A stretch of 47,717 nt of DNA from Saccharopolyspora elongata (GCF_004348985.1 NZ_SMKW01000072.1:1-47717); one strand, 5' to 3'. Positions 6,955 to 16,227 are shown, counted from the first letter of the stretch. The notes: generated by a model not told the origin, from the sequence alone. Numbers and translations: made by a program.

Positions 6955-7872
6955 ATGGGTCAGGGGCATGGGCACGGCTCGGCCGCCGACGCGGTCAGCG
7001 CATCCGGCCGCTACGTGCGGCGGTTGGCCGCATCGTTCGCGATCTTGCTCGCGTTCTTCGTCCTGGAAGCGGTGGTCGGGTTCCTCACGTCATCGCTGGC
7101 GCTGCTCTCCGACGCCGGGCACATGCTCACCGACGTGCTCGGCGTCGGCATGGCGCTGGCCGCGATCACCGCCGCCCGGCGACCGGTCGAGGGCAAGCGG
7201 ACCTTCGGCCTCTACCGCATGGAAGTGCTCGCCGCGCTCGCCAACGCCGTGCTGCTGTTCGGCGTCGCCGGTTACATCCTCTACGAGTCCATCGCCCGGT
7301 TCCAGGAGCCGCCGGAGGTCGCCGGTGTCCCGATGATGCTGACCGCCGCCGCCGGGCTGGCCGCCAACCTCGTCGTCTTCGCGCTGCTGCGGCGCGGCGC
7401 GAACGAGAGCCTGAACGTGCGCGGCGCCTACCTCGAGGTGCTCGCGGACACCATCGGCTCCGTCGGCGTGTTGATCGGTGGCGCGGTGACCTGGGCGTTC
7501 GGTTGGTACCTGGCCGACCCGATCGTCGCGGTCGCCGTCGGCCTCTTCGTGCTGCCGCGCACCTGGAAGCTGGCGCGGCAGGCGCTGCGGATCCTCGTCC
7601 AGCAGGCGCCGGAAGGGGTGGACCTGCAGAAGCTGCGGGCCGATCTCGCCGCGCTGCCGTCGGTCACCGAGGTGCACGACCTGCACGTGTGGACCCTCAC
7701 CTCGGGCATGGAGGTCGCCTCCGCCCACCTCACCACCGGAGCGGGCGCCGACCACGGCGGCGTGCTGGTGGCCGCCCAGCGAGTCCTGGCCGAGCGCTAC
7801 CAGATCGACCACGCGACCCTGCAGGTCGAGCCCGCCGAATGCGCCCAGCGTTGCCGGGCTTTGACCTGGTGA
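6955..7872 (+). CDS. Cation diffusion facilitator (CzcD/ZitB-type metal exporter)
   Basis: 305 residues from ATG 6955 behind GAGGAGG. An N-terminal GHGHG precedes six membrane helices; the C-terminal domain (about 210-300) is cytoplasmic and reads EVHDLHVWTLTSGM, typical of the dimerising CDF tail. The transport site in helix 2 is His56-x-x-x-Asp60 (HMLTD). In helix 5 the usual His is replaced: the site reads Glu161-x-x-x-Asp165 (EVLAD). It should export Zn2+ or a related divalent metal in exchange for protons; the Glu may alter metal preference, which is inference. A possible metal-repressor site lies upstream. Confidence 0.9.
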   Translation: MGQGHGHGSAADAVSASGRYVRRLAASFAILLAFFVLEAVVGFLTSSLALLSDAGHMLTDVLGVGMALAAITAARRPVEGKRTFGLYRMEVLAALANAVLLFGVAGYILYESIARFQEPPEVAGVPMMLTAAAGLAANLVVFALLRRGANESLNVRGAYLEVLADTIGSVGVLIGGAVTWAFGWYLADPIVAVAVGLFVLPRTWKLARQALRILVQQAPEGVDLQKLRADLAALPSVTEVHDLHVWTLTSGMEVASAHLTTGAGADHGGVLVAAQRVLAERYQIDHATLQVEPAECAQRCRALTW

Positions 7873-7883
7873 GGGCCGCCGGG

Positions 7884-7905
7884 TGACAGGAAGGTTCCCA
7901 TGCTC
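7884..7905 (+). repeat. Dispersed repeat, single copy between converging genes
   Basis: A perfect core copy, 11 bp after the CDF stop and 6 bp before the DUF305 stop. It fills nearly the whole intergenic space. Confidence 0.95.
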
Positions 7906-7910
7906 GCGCC

Positions 7911-8582
7911 TCAGCGCAGCGGCTGGGCGCCTCGTTCGGCGAGCATCGAGCGCATGAGGTCGCTCTCGCTGCGCTGGGAGCCGAGCATGTTCTTCCCCAG
8001 CTCGCGGACCGCCGGGATCGCCGCGTGCGTCGCCCCGTAGTCCGCCATCGGCGCGCCGCCCTCGTGGTGGCGCAGCATCAGCTGCAGGAAGTAGACGTCG
8101 AACTCCGGCCCGCGCAGCGACTGCAGCCGCGACATCTCCGCGCTGGTCGCCATGCCGGGCATCAGCCTGCCGGACTCCGACTGCGCGGCCGCCGGGGCGC
8201 TGTGCTGGTGGCCGCCGTCCTCCGTCATCCACGTCATCAGCGGGCCGACGGCCTGCGCGGACTGGCCCCACAGGCTGAGCCAGCCCTGCATGCGGCCGAT
8301 CTGGTCGCGCTGGTTGGTCTCGATGTCGAACGCCAGCTGGCGCACGGCGACGTCGGCGGCGTGCTCCCGCGCGAGCGTCGCCATCGTCACCGCCTGCTGG
8401 TGGTGCACGGACATGTCCTGCGCGAAGCCGACGTCCACCGCCGTCGGCTGCGGTTCGGCGTTGTCGAAGGACGGCACCCGGATCAGCAGACCGAGCGCCG
8501 CCCCCAGCAGCAGCAGGACGACCGCCGCCGCGACGGCCACGAAGATGCGGACCGGCAGCGGTCGCCGTGCCTCAGCCGACAC
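7911..8582 (-). CDS. DUF305 family protein, membrane-anchored
   Basis: 223 residues from GTG 8582. One membrane helix (about 12-34) is followed by an outward helical domain with two His-His motifs, VHHQQAVTMA (about 59-68) and LRHHEGGAPMA (about 170-180), which are diagnostic of DUF305. The fold is ferritin-like; links to copper or iron handling exist for some members but are not settled. The start lies 3 nt after the stop of the DUF3105 gene, so the two are translated together. Confidence 0.9.
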   Translation of the reverse strand: MSAEARRPLPVRIFVAVAAAVVLLLLGAALGLLIRVPSFDNAEPQPTAVDVGFAQDMSVHHQQAVTMATLAREHAADVAVRQLAFDIETNQRDQIGRMQGWLSLWGQSAQAVGPLMTWMTEDGGHQHSAPAAAQSESGRLMPGMATSAEMSRLQSLRGPEFDVYFLQLMLRHHEGGAPMADYGATHAAIPAVRELGKNMLGSQRSESDLMRSMLAERGAQPLR

Positions 8583-8585
8583 GGG

Positions 8586-9371
8586 TCACTGGCCCATCTC
8601 GCCGGTGGCGGCGCTGGCGCCGCGGCCGTCCATCGGGATCGCGTCCGGGCCGGGCGGGGTCGGGTCGAACTTCGGCGGGTTGTTCGTGTCGAACGCGCCC
8701 GGGTAGGCCTGGCAGGAGCCGCCGATCTCCGGGTAGACGCCGTTGTTGTTCAGCCGAAGCGCGGTGATGAACTGGTCGATGCGCTGGTCGTCGGCGTTGT
8801 CGACCTTGAGCTGGTGGCCCCAGGACTGCAGCGAGATCGCGCTGTCCAGGCCCGGGTACGGCGACATCATCGTGTAGGGCTTGCCATCGACGCGGGCCTT
8901 GAGCCGCTCCAGGCCGGGCTCGTTGACCCGATCCGGGTTGTAGGCGATCCACACCGCACCGTGCTCCAGCGAGTGCACCATGTTCTCGGTGCGCACCGCC
9001 TCCGGGTAGACCACGCCGGTGCAGTCGGCCCAGATGCCGTCGTGCGGGCCGCCGAACGACGGCGTGTGGTCGTAGGCCACCCGCTGGTCCGGGCGGACGT
9101 GGATCTGCCCCGGGTAGTCGACGACGGTGACGCCCGGGATGGTCTTGGACGGGTCCGGGTTCTGCGGCGACGGCTTGAACGCCTCGGTGGCCTTCTCCGC
9201 TTCGGCCTGGGCCTGCCGGACCGACTCCTGTCCCGACCACCGGCTGTACGCGTACCCGAAGATCACGGCCGCGAAAACCACCACGACGGTGACGCCGGAG
9301 ATCAGCATCCAGGGGATCGACCGCTGGTGCACCACGGCGCCGCGCACCGCTTTGCTCTTCCTGTTCGCCAT
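8586..9371 (-). CDS. DUF3105 family membrane protein
   Basis: 261 residues if it starts at ATG 9371. The upstream frame is open, but it is poor in family features and the ribosome site is weak, so the start is uncertain. One membrane helix (about 20-42) follows a basic tail. The extracellular part has the DUF3105 motifs: YDHTPSFGGPHDGIWADCTG, HSLEHGAVWIAYNP and SWGHQL. The many His and Trp residues suggest a metal site, but no function is known. It forms a two-gene unit with DUF305, directly divergent from argS. Confidence 0.85.
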   Translation of the reverse strand: MANRKSKAVRGAVVHQRSIPWMLISGVTVVVVFAAVIFGYAYSRWSGQESVRQAQAEAEKATEAFKPSPQNPDPSKTIPGVTVVDYPGQIHVRPDQRVAYDHTPSFGGPHDGIWADCTGVVYPEAVRTENMVHSLEHGAVWIAYNPDRVNEPGLERLKARVDGKPYTMMSPYPGLDSAISLQSWGHQLKVDNADDQRIDQFITALRLNNNGVYPEIGGSCQAYPGAFDTNNPPKFDPTPPGPDAIPMDGRGASAATGEMGQ

Positions 9372-9570
9372 GCTCTTCGCAAACCTCGTCTCGCCGAGAA
9401 CCACCGGGGGGATCCGGCCCGTCAGTGTAGAGATTCCGGGCGCCGCGGGTGGCCGTGCGTCCAATGCTCGCCACCACGTTCTCACATCAGAGTGACGAGT
9501 CGATCACACGGCGTGTTATTCCCTGCTCGCTCGTCCCCAACCCGTTGGCTGAGCAGCGCGGACGCTTCCT

Positions 9571-9586
9571 TAGACTGCATAAGGTG
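9571..9586 (+). promoter_or_regulatory. argS -10 element, leaderless start
   Basis: TAGACT at 9571-9576 lies 7 nt before the GTG start, the spacing expected when transcription begins on the start codon. No ribosome site precedes the GTG. A -35-like TTGGCT at 9545-9550 is 20 nt away, longer than usual. Confidence 0.55.
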
Positions 9587-11245
9587 ACTCCCGCCGCGCT
9601 CGCAGAACTGGTCCGCAACACCGCCGTCGAGGTCCTCTCCGACAGGGACCTGGACACTTCCGTGCTGCCCGAGGCGGTGACGGTCGAGCGACCCCGCAAC
9701 CCCGAGCACGGTGACTACGCCACGAACGTGGCCATGCAGGTCGCCAAGAAGGTCGGCGTGTCGCCGCGCGATCTCGCGGGCTGGCTCGCCGAGGCGCTGA
9801 CCGGGCAGGACGCCATCGACTCCGTCGACGTCGCCGGGCCCGGCTTCCTGAACCTCCGGCTCGCCGCCGACGCGCAGGGCCAGATCGTGCGCGAGGCGCT
9901 CACCAAGTCCGCCGGTTACGGCCGCGGCGAGCTCTACTCGGAGCTGAAGGTCAACCTCGAGTTCGTCTCCGCCAACCCGACCGGCCCGATCCACCTGGGC
10001 GGCACCCGGTGGGCCGCGGTCGGCGACGCGCTCGGCCGGGTGCTGGCCGCGCAGGGCGCCGAGGTGACCCGCGAGTACTACTTCAACGACGCGGGCGCGC
10101 AGATCGACCGGTTCGTGCGGTCGCTGATCGCCGCCGCGAAGGGCGAGCCCGCGCCGGAGGACGGTTACGGCGGCGACTACATCGCCGACATCGCCGCGGC
10201 CGTGCTCAAGGCCGAGCCGAACGCCCTGGAGCTGCCCGAGGCGGAGGGGCACGAGGCGTTCCGCCGCATCGGCGTCGGGCTGATGTTCGACGAGATCAAG
10301 CAGAGCCTGCACGAGTTCGGCACCGACTTCGACGTGTTCTTCCACGAGGACTCGCTGCACACCTCCGGCGCGGTCGCCGCGTGCGTCGAGGAGATGAAGC
10401 AGTCCGGCCACGTGTACTTCGCCGACGGCGCCTGGTGGCTGCGCTCCACCGAGTACGGCGACGACAAGGACCGGGTGCTGATCAAGAGCGACGGCGCGCC
10501 CGCCTACATCGCCGGCGACGTCGCCTACCTGCGGGACAAGCGCGGCCGCGGCTTCGACTTGTGCATCTACATGCTGGGCGCCGACCACCACGGCTACATC
10601 GCCCGGCTGAAGGCTGCCGCGGCGGCGCTGGGCGACGACCCGGCCGTCGTCGAGGTGCTCATCGGGCAGATGGTGAACCTGGTGCGCGACGGCAAGCCGG
10701 TGCGGATGAGCAAGCGCGCGGGCACCGTCGTGACCCTGGAGGACCTCGTCGACGCCGTGGGCGTGGACGCGGCCCGCTACTCGCTGATCCGGTCCTCCGC
10801 GGACTCCGCGGTGGACATCGACCTGGACCTGATCAGCAAGCGCACCAACGAGAACCCGGTCTTCTACGTGCAGTACGCGCACGCCCGGCTGTCCTCGTTG
10901 CAGCGCAACGCCGCCTCGCTCGGCATCGAGCGCGGGCCGGTGGACGAAGCCGACCTGTCGCTGCTCACCCACGAACGTGAGGGCGACCTGATCCGCACCC
11001 TGGGCGAGTTCCCGCGCGTGGTGCTGTCGGCCGCCCAGCTGCGGGAACCGCACCGGGTGGCCCGCTACCTGGAGGACGTGGCCGCCGCGTACCACAAGTT
11101 CTACGACGCGTGCCGCGTGCTGCAGCCCGGTGACGACCAGGCGAGCCCGTTGACCATCGCCCGGCTGCAGCTGTGCGAGGCGACCCGCCAGGTCCTCGCC
11201 AACGGCCTCGGCCTGCTCGGGGTCAGCGCCCCGGACAAGATGTAG
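9584..11245 (+). CDS. argS: Arginyl-tRNA synthetase
   Basis: 553 residues from GTG 9584. The N-terminal Add1 domain contains RPRNPEHGDYATNVAMQVAKK. The class I HIGH motif appears as PTGPIHLGGTR, and the KMSKS loop as VRMSKRAGTVV, as usual for bacterial ArgRS. The anticodon-binding domain ends with FYDACRVL and ANGLGLLGV. It charges tRNA-Arg in the cytoplasm. It is the first gene of the lysA-hom-thrC-thrB run and appears to be transcribed leaderlessly. A perfect 8-bp hairpin separates it from lysA. Confidence 0.97.
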   Translation: MTPAALAELVRNTAVEVLSDRDLDTSVLPEAVTVERPRNPEHGDYATNVAMQVAKKVGVSPRDLAGWLAEALTGQDAIDSVDVAGPGFLNLRLAADAQGQIVREALTKSAGYGRGELYSELKVNLEFVSANPTGPIHLGGTRWAAVGDALGRVLAAQGAEVTREYYFNDAGAQIDRFVRSLIAAAKGEPAPEDGYGGDYIADIAAAVLKAEPNALELPEAEGHEAFRRIGVGLMFDEIKQSLHEFGTDFDVFFHEDSLHTSGAVAACVEEMKQSGHVYFADGAWWLRSTEYGDDKDRVLIKSDGAPAYIAGDVAYLRDKRGRGFDLCIYMLGADHHGYIARLKAAAAALGDDPAVVEVLIGQMVNLVRDGKPVRMSKRAGTVVTLEDLVDAVGVDAARYSLIRSSADSAVDIDLDLISKRTNENPVFYVQYAHARLSSLQRNAASLGIERGPVDEADLSLLTHEREGDLIRTLGEFPRVVLSAAQLREPHRVARYLEDVAAAYHKFYDACRVLQPGDDQASPLTIARLQLCEATRQVLANGLGLLGVSAPDKM

Positions 11246-11275
11246 GGCGCACGCGGGGCAGATGAATGCAACAAC

Positions 11276-11295
11276 GGCCTGCCCATCGGCAGGCC
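11276..11295 (+). terminator. Hairpin between argS and lysA
   Basis: GGCCTGCC-CATC-GGCAGGCC is a perfect 8-bp stem with a 4-nt loop and no T tract, 17 nt before the lysA start. It could be a weak terminator or a processing or attenuation site that tunes lysA against argS. Confidence 0.5.
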
Positions 11296-11312
11296 GCGCG
11301 AAGGAGCTGTAA

Positions 11313-12731
11313 ATGCGCGCCCATCCCGCCGGGCCGCGGCACGCCGATGTCGTGCTGCCCGGCAACACCGCGGGACCCCTCCCGGCGACCGCGGACGAAG
11401 TCGACCTGCTGCACCCGAACGTCTGGCCGCGCAACTGCGAGCGCGGCGCTGACGGCGTCGTCCGGCTCGCCGGCATCGACGTACGCGAGCTCGTCGAACA
11501 CTTCGGCACGCCGCTGTTCGTGCTCGACGAGGACGATTTCCGGTCGCGTTGCCGCGACTACGCCGAGGCGTTCGGCGACCCGGCCGCCGTGCACTACGCG
11601 TCCAAGGCCTTCCTGTGCACCGAGGTCGCCAAGTGGGTCGCCGAGGAGGGCCTGAGCCTGGACGTGTGCAGCGGCGGCGAGCTGGCCGTGGCGCTGCGCG
11701 CCGGGTTCCCCGCCGAGCGGATCACGTTCCACGGCAACAACAAGTCCGTCGCCGAGCTGACCGCCGCCGTCGAGGCCGGGGTCGGCTCCGTGGTGCTGGA
11801 CTCGTTCCACGAGATCGCCCGGCTGGACCACATCGCCACCGAGCGCGGCGTCCGCCAGCACGTGCTGGTGCGCATCACCGTCGGCGTCGAGGCGCACACC
11901 CACGAGTTCATCGCGACCGCGCACGAGGACCAGAAGTTCGGCTTCTCGCTGGCCAACGGCCAGGCCGCCGAGGCGGTGCACCGGGTGCTCAAGGCCGATT
12001 CGCTGGTGCTGGCCGGCCTGCACAGCCACATCGGCTCGCAGATCTTCGACGTGGACGGCTTCGAGCTGGCCGCGCACCGGGTGGTCCGGCTGCTCGCAGA
12101 GCTGCGCGAGGAGCACGGCGCCGACGCGCTGGCCAGCGCGTCCACTGTGGATCTCGGCGGCGGGCTGGGCATCGCCTACACCGCCGACGACGACCCGCTG
12201 CCGCCCGAGCAACTGGCGATCCGGCTGCACGAGATCGTCGGAAAGGAAGCCGACAACGCGGGCATCTCCGTGCCCAAGATCGCCGTCGAGCCCGGCCGCG
12301 CGATCGTCGGCCCCGGCATGGTGACCGTCTACGAGGTCGGCACCATCAAGGACGTGGCGCTCGGCGGCGACGCGCAGCGCAAGTACGTCAGCGTGGACGG
12401 CGGCATGAGCGACAACATCCGCACCTCGCTCTACGACGCCGTCTACGACTGCCGGCTGGTGTCCCGCACCGCCGAGGCGCCCGCCGTGCTGTCCCGCATC
12501 GTGGGCAAACACTGTGAGTCCGGTGACGTAGTGGTGCGCGACTGCTGGTTGCCGGAGGACATTGCTCCAGGAGACCTGTTGGCAGTCGCCGCCACCGGCG
12601 CCTACTGCTACGTGATGGCCAGCAACTACAACCGCCTGCCCAAGCCGCCCGTCGTTGCGGTTCGCGATGGTCAGGCGCGGTTGCTGCTGCGCAGGGAGAC
12701 CGAGGACGACCTGCTCCGGCTGGAGGTGTGA
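11313..12731 (+). CDS. lysA: Diaminopimelate decarboxylase
   Basis: 472 residues from ATG 11313 behind AAGGAG. Fold-type III PLP enzyme: the Schiff-base Lys98 lies in HYASKAFL, the glycine-rich phosphate loop is DLGGGLGIAY, and the later motif EPGRAIVGPG binds substrate and cofactor. The C-terminal CESGDVV supplies the Cys of the dimer active site. It makes L-lysine from meso-diaminopimelate. The stop codon TGA is followed immediately by the GTG of hom, so the two are coupled. Confidence 0.97.
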   Translation: MRAHPAGPRHADVVLPGNTAGPLPATADEVDLLHPNVWPRNCERGADGVVRLAGIDVRELVEHFGTPLFVLDEDDFRSRCRDYAEAFGDPAAVHYASKAFLCTEVAKWVAEEGLSLDVCSGGELAVALRAGFPAERITFHGNNKSVAELTAAVEAGVGSVVLDSFHEIARLDHIATERGVRQHVLVRITVGVEAHTHEFIATAHEDQKFGFSLANGQAAEAVHRVLKADSLVLAGLHSHIGSQIFDVDGFELAAHRVVRLLAELREEHGADALASASTVDLGGGLGIAYTADDDPLPPEQLAIRLHEIVGKEADNAGISVPKIAVEPGRAIVGPGMVTVYEVGTIKDVALGGDAQRKYVSVDGGMSDNIRTSLYDAVYDCRLVSRTAEAPAVLSRIVGKHCESGDVVVRDCWLPEDIAPGDLLAVAATGAYCYVMASNYNRLPKPPVVAVRDGQARLLLRRETEDDLLRLEV

Positions 12732-14036
12732 GTGAGCCAGGACCGTGAACCGATCAGGGTCGCACTCTTGGGGTGCGGGACCGTCGGGACCGAGGTGCTG
12801 CGCCTGTTGCAGGACCAACCGGATGAATTCGCCGCGCGGACCGGCGCGCCGATGCTGGTCACCGGGGTGGCGGTGCGTCGACCGCACAAGCACCCCGACG
12901 TGCCCCAGCACCTGCTGACCACCGACGCGCACGCGTTGGTCGAGGGCGACGTCGACGTCATCGTGGAGCTGATCGGCGGCATCGAGCCGGCGCGCTCGCT
13001 GCTGCTGACCGCGCTCAAGTCCGGCAAGTCGGTGGTGACCGCGAACAAGGCGCTGCTCGCCGAGCACGGCTCCGAGCTGTACGCGGCGGCGGACGCCTCG
13101 GGTGCCGACATCTACTTCGAGGCGGCCGTGGCGGGTGCGATCCCGCTGCTGCGCCCGCTGCGCGAGTCGCTGGCCGGGGACCGGATCAACCGGGTCATGG
13201 GCATCGTCAACGGCACCACGAACTACATCCTGTCCGCGATGGACTCCACCGGCGCCGGCTACTCCGAGACGCTGGACGAGGCCGGTCGGCTGGGTTATGC
13301 CGAGGCGGATCCGACCGCTGACGTGGACGGCTTCGACGCGGCGGCGAAGGCCGCGATCCTGGCGTCGCTGGCCTTCCACACCCGGGTGACCGCCAGCGAC
13401 GTCCACCGGGAGGGCATCTCGGCGGTGACGCCCGGCGACATCGCCGCCGCCCGCACCCTGGACCGCACGGTGAAGCTGCTGGCGATCTGCGAGCGGGTGG
13501 TGGACGAGGACGGCACCGAGTCGGTGTCCGCTCGCGTGCACCCGGCGATGATCCCGCGCAGCCACCCGCTGGCCGGCGTCGGCGACGCCTTCAACGCGGT
13601 GTTCGTCGAGGCGGAGGCCGCGGGGCAGCTGATGTTCTACGGTCAGGGCGCGGGGGGAGCGCCGACCGCCAGCGCGGTGCTCGGCGATCTCGTCGCGGTC
13701 GCGCGCAACCTGGTCGTGGCGGGCCGGGGGCCCCGGGAGTCGGCGCACGCGCAGCTGCCGATGCGCCCGATGGGCATGACCCCCACCCGCTACCACATCA
13801 GCCTCGACGTGGCCGACAAACCGGGCGTGCTCTCGCAGGTCGCGGCCATGTTCAACGAGCACGATGTGAGCATTTCGGTGGTGCGTCAGCAGGGCCGGGG
13901 TGCGGAGGCCAGCCTCGTGGTGGTCACCCACACGGCCCCCGACGCGGCACTCAAGTCCACAGTGGACAAGATCGCGCAGCTACCGGTGGTGCGCGAGGTG
14001 GTCAGCGTGATGCGTGTGGAAGGTGAATCGTCGTGA
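12732..14036 (+). CDS. hom: Homoserine dehydrogenase
   Basis: 434 residues from GTG 12732. An N-terminal Rossmann domain (LLGCGTVGTEVL, about 9-20) leads to the substrate domain with ANKALLAEHG, VNGTTNYIL and AEADPTADVDGFDAA. A C-terminal ACT domain (about 350-430, ISLDVADKPGVLSQVAAMF) gives feedback control by threonine in related actinobacterial enzymes. It reduces aspartate semialdehyde to homoserine. The start abuts the lysA stop and its stop overlaps the thrC start. Confidence 0.97.
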   Translation: MSQDREPIRVALLGCGTVGTEVLRLLQDQPDEFAARTGAPMLVTGVAVRRPHKHPDVPQHLLTTDAHALVEGDVDVIVELIGGIEPARSLLLTALKSGKSVVTANKALLAEHGSELYAAADASGADIYFEAAVAGAIPLLRPLRESLAGDRINRVMGIVNGTTNYILSAMDSTGAGYSETLDEAGRLGYAEADPTADVDGFDAAAKAAILASLAFHTRVTASDVHREGISAVTPGDIAAARTLDRTVKLLAICERVVDEDGTESVSARVHPAMIPRSHPLAGVGDAFNAVFVEAEAAGQLMFYGQGAGGAPTASAVLGDLVAVARNLVVAGRGPRESAHAQLPMRPMGMTPTRYHISLDVADKPGVLSQVAAMFNEHDVSISVVRQQGRGAEASLVVVTHTAPDAALKSTVDKIAQLPVVREVVSVMRVEGESS

Positions 14037-15121
14037 CGAACATCCAGGGTGCGCCGGTGCGGTCCGGCGCCGGATGGCCCGGCTTGATCGAGGCGTACCG
14101 GGACCGGGTTCCGGTCCCGGACGGGGCGCGCATCGTGACCCTCCAGGAGGGCAACACCCCGCTGGTGCCCGCCCACCACCTCTCCGAGCTCACCGGCTGC
14201 ACCGTCTACCTGAAGGTGGAGGGCGCCAACCCCACCGGCTCGTTCAAGGACCGCGGCATGACCGTGGCCATCACGCACGCCCTGGCCGAGGGCAGCAAGG
14301 CCGTCATCTGCGCCTCCACCGGCAACACCTCGGCGTCGGCCGCGGCCTACGCCGCCCGCGCCGGGCTGACCTCGGCGGTGCTCGTGCCGCAGGGCAAGAT
14401 CGCGCTGGGCAAGCTCGCCCAGGCGGTCGTGCACGGCGCGAAGATCCTGCAGGTCCAGGGCAACTTCGACGACTGCCTGGAGCTGGCCCGCAAGACCTCC
14501 GCGGAGCACCCGGTGACCCTGGTCAACTCGGTGAACCCGGTCCGGCTGGAGGGTCAGAAGACCGCGTCGTTCGAGATCTGCGACGTGCTCGGCCGGGCGC
14601 CCGACGTGCACTGCCTGCCGGTCGGCAACGCCGGCAACATCACGGCCTACTGGAAGGGCTACACCGAGTACGCCGGTGACGGCGTCATCGAGCGGACGCC
14701 CCGCATGTTCGGCTTCCAGGCCGCCGGTGCCGCGCCGCTGGTGCACGGCCAGCCGATTGCGCAGCCGGAGACCATCGCGACCGCCATCCGGGTCGGCAGC
14801 CCGGCGTCGTGGGCGGGCGCGGTGCGCGCGAAGGACGAGTCCGGTGGGCTGTTCGACGCGGTGACCGACGAGCAGATCCTCGCCGCCTACCGGACGCTGG
14901 CCTCACGGGAAGGCGTTTTCGTGGAGCCCGCCTCGGCGTCCAGCGTCGCCGGGCTGCTCGTCACCGCCGCCGACGGCCGCCTCCCGGCGGGCTCCGTCGT
15001 GGTATGCACGGTCACCGGCCACGGCCTGAAGGACCCGGACACCGCGTTGTCCGGCATGGTCGAGGTGGAGCCGCTGCCGGTGGACCCGGGCGCGGTCGCC
15101 ACCGCGCTGGAACTGGCATGA
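14033..15121 (+). CDS. thrC: Threonine synthase
   Basis: 362 residues from GTG 14033, which overlaps the hom stop as GTGA. PLP fold type II: Lys72 in NPTGSFKDRGM binds the cofactor; CASTGNTSASAAAYAARAG forms the active-site Asn loop, and PVGNAGNITAYWKG holds the phosphate. Length is that of the compact class of threonine synthases. It converts O-phosphohomoserine to threonine. It ends in an ATGA overlap with thrB. Confidence 0.97.
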   Translation: MTNIQGAPVRSGAGWPGLIEAYRDRVPVPDGARIVTLQEGNTPLVPAHHLSELTGCTVYLKVEGANPTGSFKDRGMTVAITHALAEGSKAVICASTGNTSASAAAYAARAGLTSAVLVPQGKIALGKLAQAVVHGAKILQVQGNFDDCLELARKTSAEHPVTLVNSVNPVRLEGQKTASFEICDVLGRAPDVHCLPVGNAGNITAYWKGYTEYAGDGVIERTPRMFGFQAAGAAPLVHGQPIAQPETIATAIRVGSPASWAGAVRAKDESGGLFDAVTDEQILAAYRTLASREGVFVEPASASSVAGLLVTAADGRLPAGSVVVCTVTGHGLKDPDTALSGMVEVEPLPVDPGAVATALELA

Positions 15122-16032
15122 CCGCATTGCCGGTGTCGGCCGTCCGGGTGACGGTGCCTGCCTCGACCGCGAACCTCGGCTCGGGGTTCGACGCGCTGGG
15201 CATGGCCTTGTCGTTGTACGACAAGGTTTCCGTCCAGGTCGTCGACGGCGCCGCGGGCACCGCCGAGGTGTCGGTGCAGGGGCAGGGCGCCGCCGCCCTG
15301 CCCACTGACGAGCGTCACCTGGTGGTGCGGGTCATCCACAAGGCGTTGGCCGAACTGGGTTTCCCGGCGCCCGCGCTGCGGTTGCACTGCGAGAACGCGA
15401 TTCCGCACTCCCGCGGGCTGGGTTCCTCGGCGGCGGCCATCGTCGCCGGGGTCGCCGCCGCCTTCGGGCTCGCCGGATTCGACTTGCGGGACAAGGAAAA
15501 CGCCGACCGCGCGCTGCAGATGGCCGCGGTCCGCGAGGGGCACGCGGACAACGCCGCAGCGAGCCTGCTCGGCGGTTTCGTCGTCGCATGGCAGGATTCC
15601 GGGCGCTTCCAAGCGGTCCGGATGGATCCGCACCCGGATGTGTCACCGATCGTCCTTGTCCCCCAAGCGGAGTCGTCGACGCACACCACCCGCGGCCTGC
15701 TGCCCGAGCGGGTTCCGCACGCCGACGCCGCGTTCGCGGCCGGTCGTGCGGCGCTGGCGGTGCACGCCGTCACCAGCGATCCCGCGTTGCTGCTGGCCGC
15801 CACCGACGACCGGCTGCACCAGGACTACCGCGAGTCGGCGTGGCCGGAGACCATCGCGCTGGTCCGCCGGTTGCGCTCGGCCGGCGTCGCCGCCGCCGTG
15901 TCCGGTGCGGGACCGACCGTACTGGCGTTCCCGCCGGGCGGGGAGCTTCCCGCCGACATTGCGCCGAACGGCTTCGACGAGCTGCGCCTTCCGGTCGATC
16001 GGACCGGCGTGCGGGTCGAGCCGCAGGCATGA
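15118..16032 (+). CDS. thrB: Homoserine kinase
   Basis: 304 residues from ATG 15118, within the thrC stop (ATGA). GHMP kinase fold: PASTANLGSGFDALGMAL at the N-terminus, the phosphate loop PHSRGLGSSAAAIVAG, and the C-terminal AAVSGAGPTVLAF. It phosphorylates homoserine for ThrC. It is the last gene of the argS-to-thrB run; a long hairpin follows. Confidence 0.97.
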   Translation: MTALPVSAVRVTVPASTANLGSGFDALGMALSLYDKVSVQVVDGAAGTAEVSVQGQGAAALPTDERHLVVRVIHKALAELGFPAPALRLHCENAIPHSRGLGSSAAAIVAGVAAAFGLAGFDLRDKENADRALQMAAVREGHADNAAASLLGGFVVAWQDSGRFQAVRMDPHPDVSPIVLVPQAESSTHTTRGLLPERVPHADAAFAAGRAALAVHAVTSDPALLLAATDDRLHQDYRESAWPETIALVRRLRSAGVAAAVSGAGPTVLAFPPGGELPADIAPNGFDELRLPVDRTGVRVEPQA

Positions 16033-16037
16033 CCCGA

Positions 16038-16074
16038 GGCCGTGAACGGGGCCGGAAAAGCCCTGTTCACGGCC
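16038..16074 (+). terminator. Hairpin after thrB
   Basis: GGCCGTGAAC and GTTCACGGCC form a 10-bp outer stem, extended inward by GGGC/GCCC with small mismatches around a CGGAAAA loop. It has no T tract. Confidence 0.7.
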
Positions 16075-16198
16075 CCGGAGCAAGCGCATTCGCGACAAGT
16101 GGTACAAAGGAAGTGTCACCGGTCGCCAACAGCGACAGCAGCTGGTCGGCTACCGAGGACGTGATCGGAGCGGGCGTGCCACACGCCCAGGGGGGTTG

Positions 16199-16227
16199 TT
16201 GCACCCGAACTACGGGGCGTCTACCCT
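16199..16227 (+). promoter_or_regulatory. Predicted rho promoter
   Basis: TTGCAC (16199-16204), a spacer of exactly 17 nt, then TACCCT (16222-16227) fits the housekeeping sigma pattern. Transcription from here would give a leader of about 580 nt before the rho start codon. Confidence 0.5.

Noticed and set aside
7884..7905. Single repeat copies as intrinsic terminators
   Set aside because: One copy has only GGAA/TTCC to pair across two bases and no T tract, so it cannot form a stable hairpin by itself; only inverted pairs could.
11223..13931. 902-codon minus-strand frame opposite lysA and hom
   Set aside because: His/Arg/Val-rich shadow of two well-identified genes, with no family resemblance.
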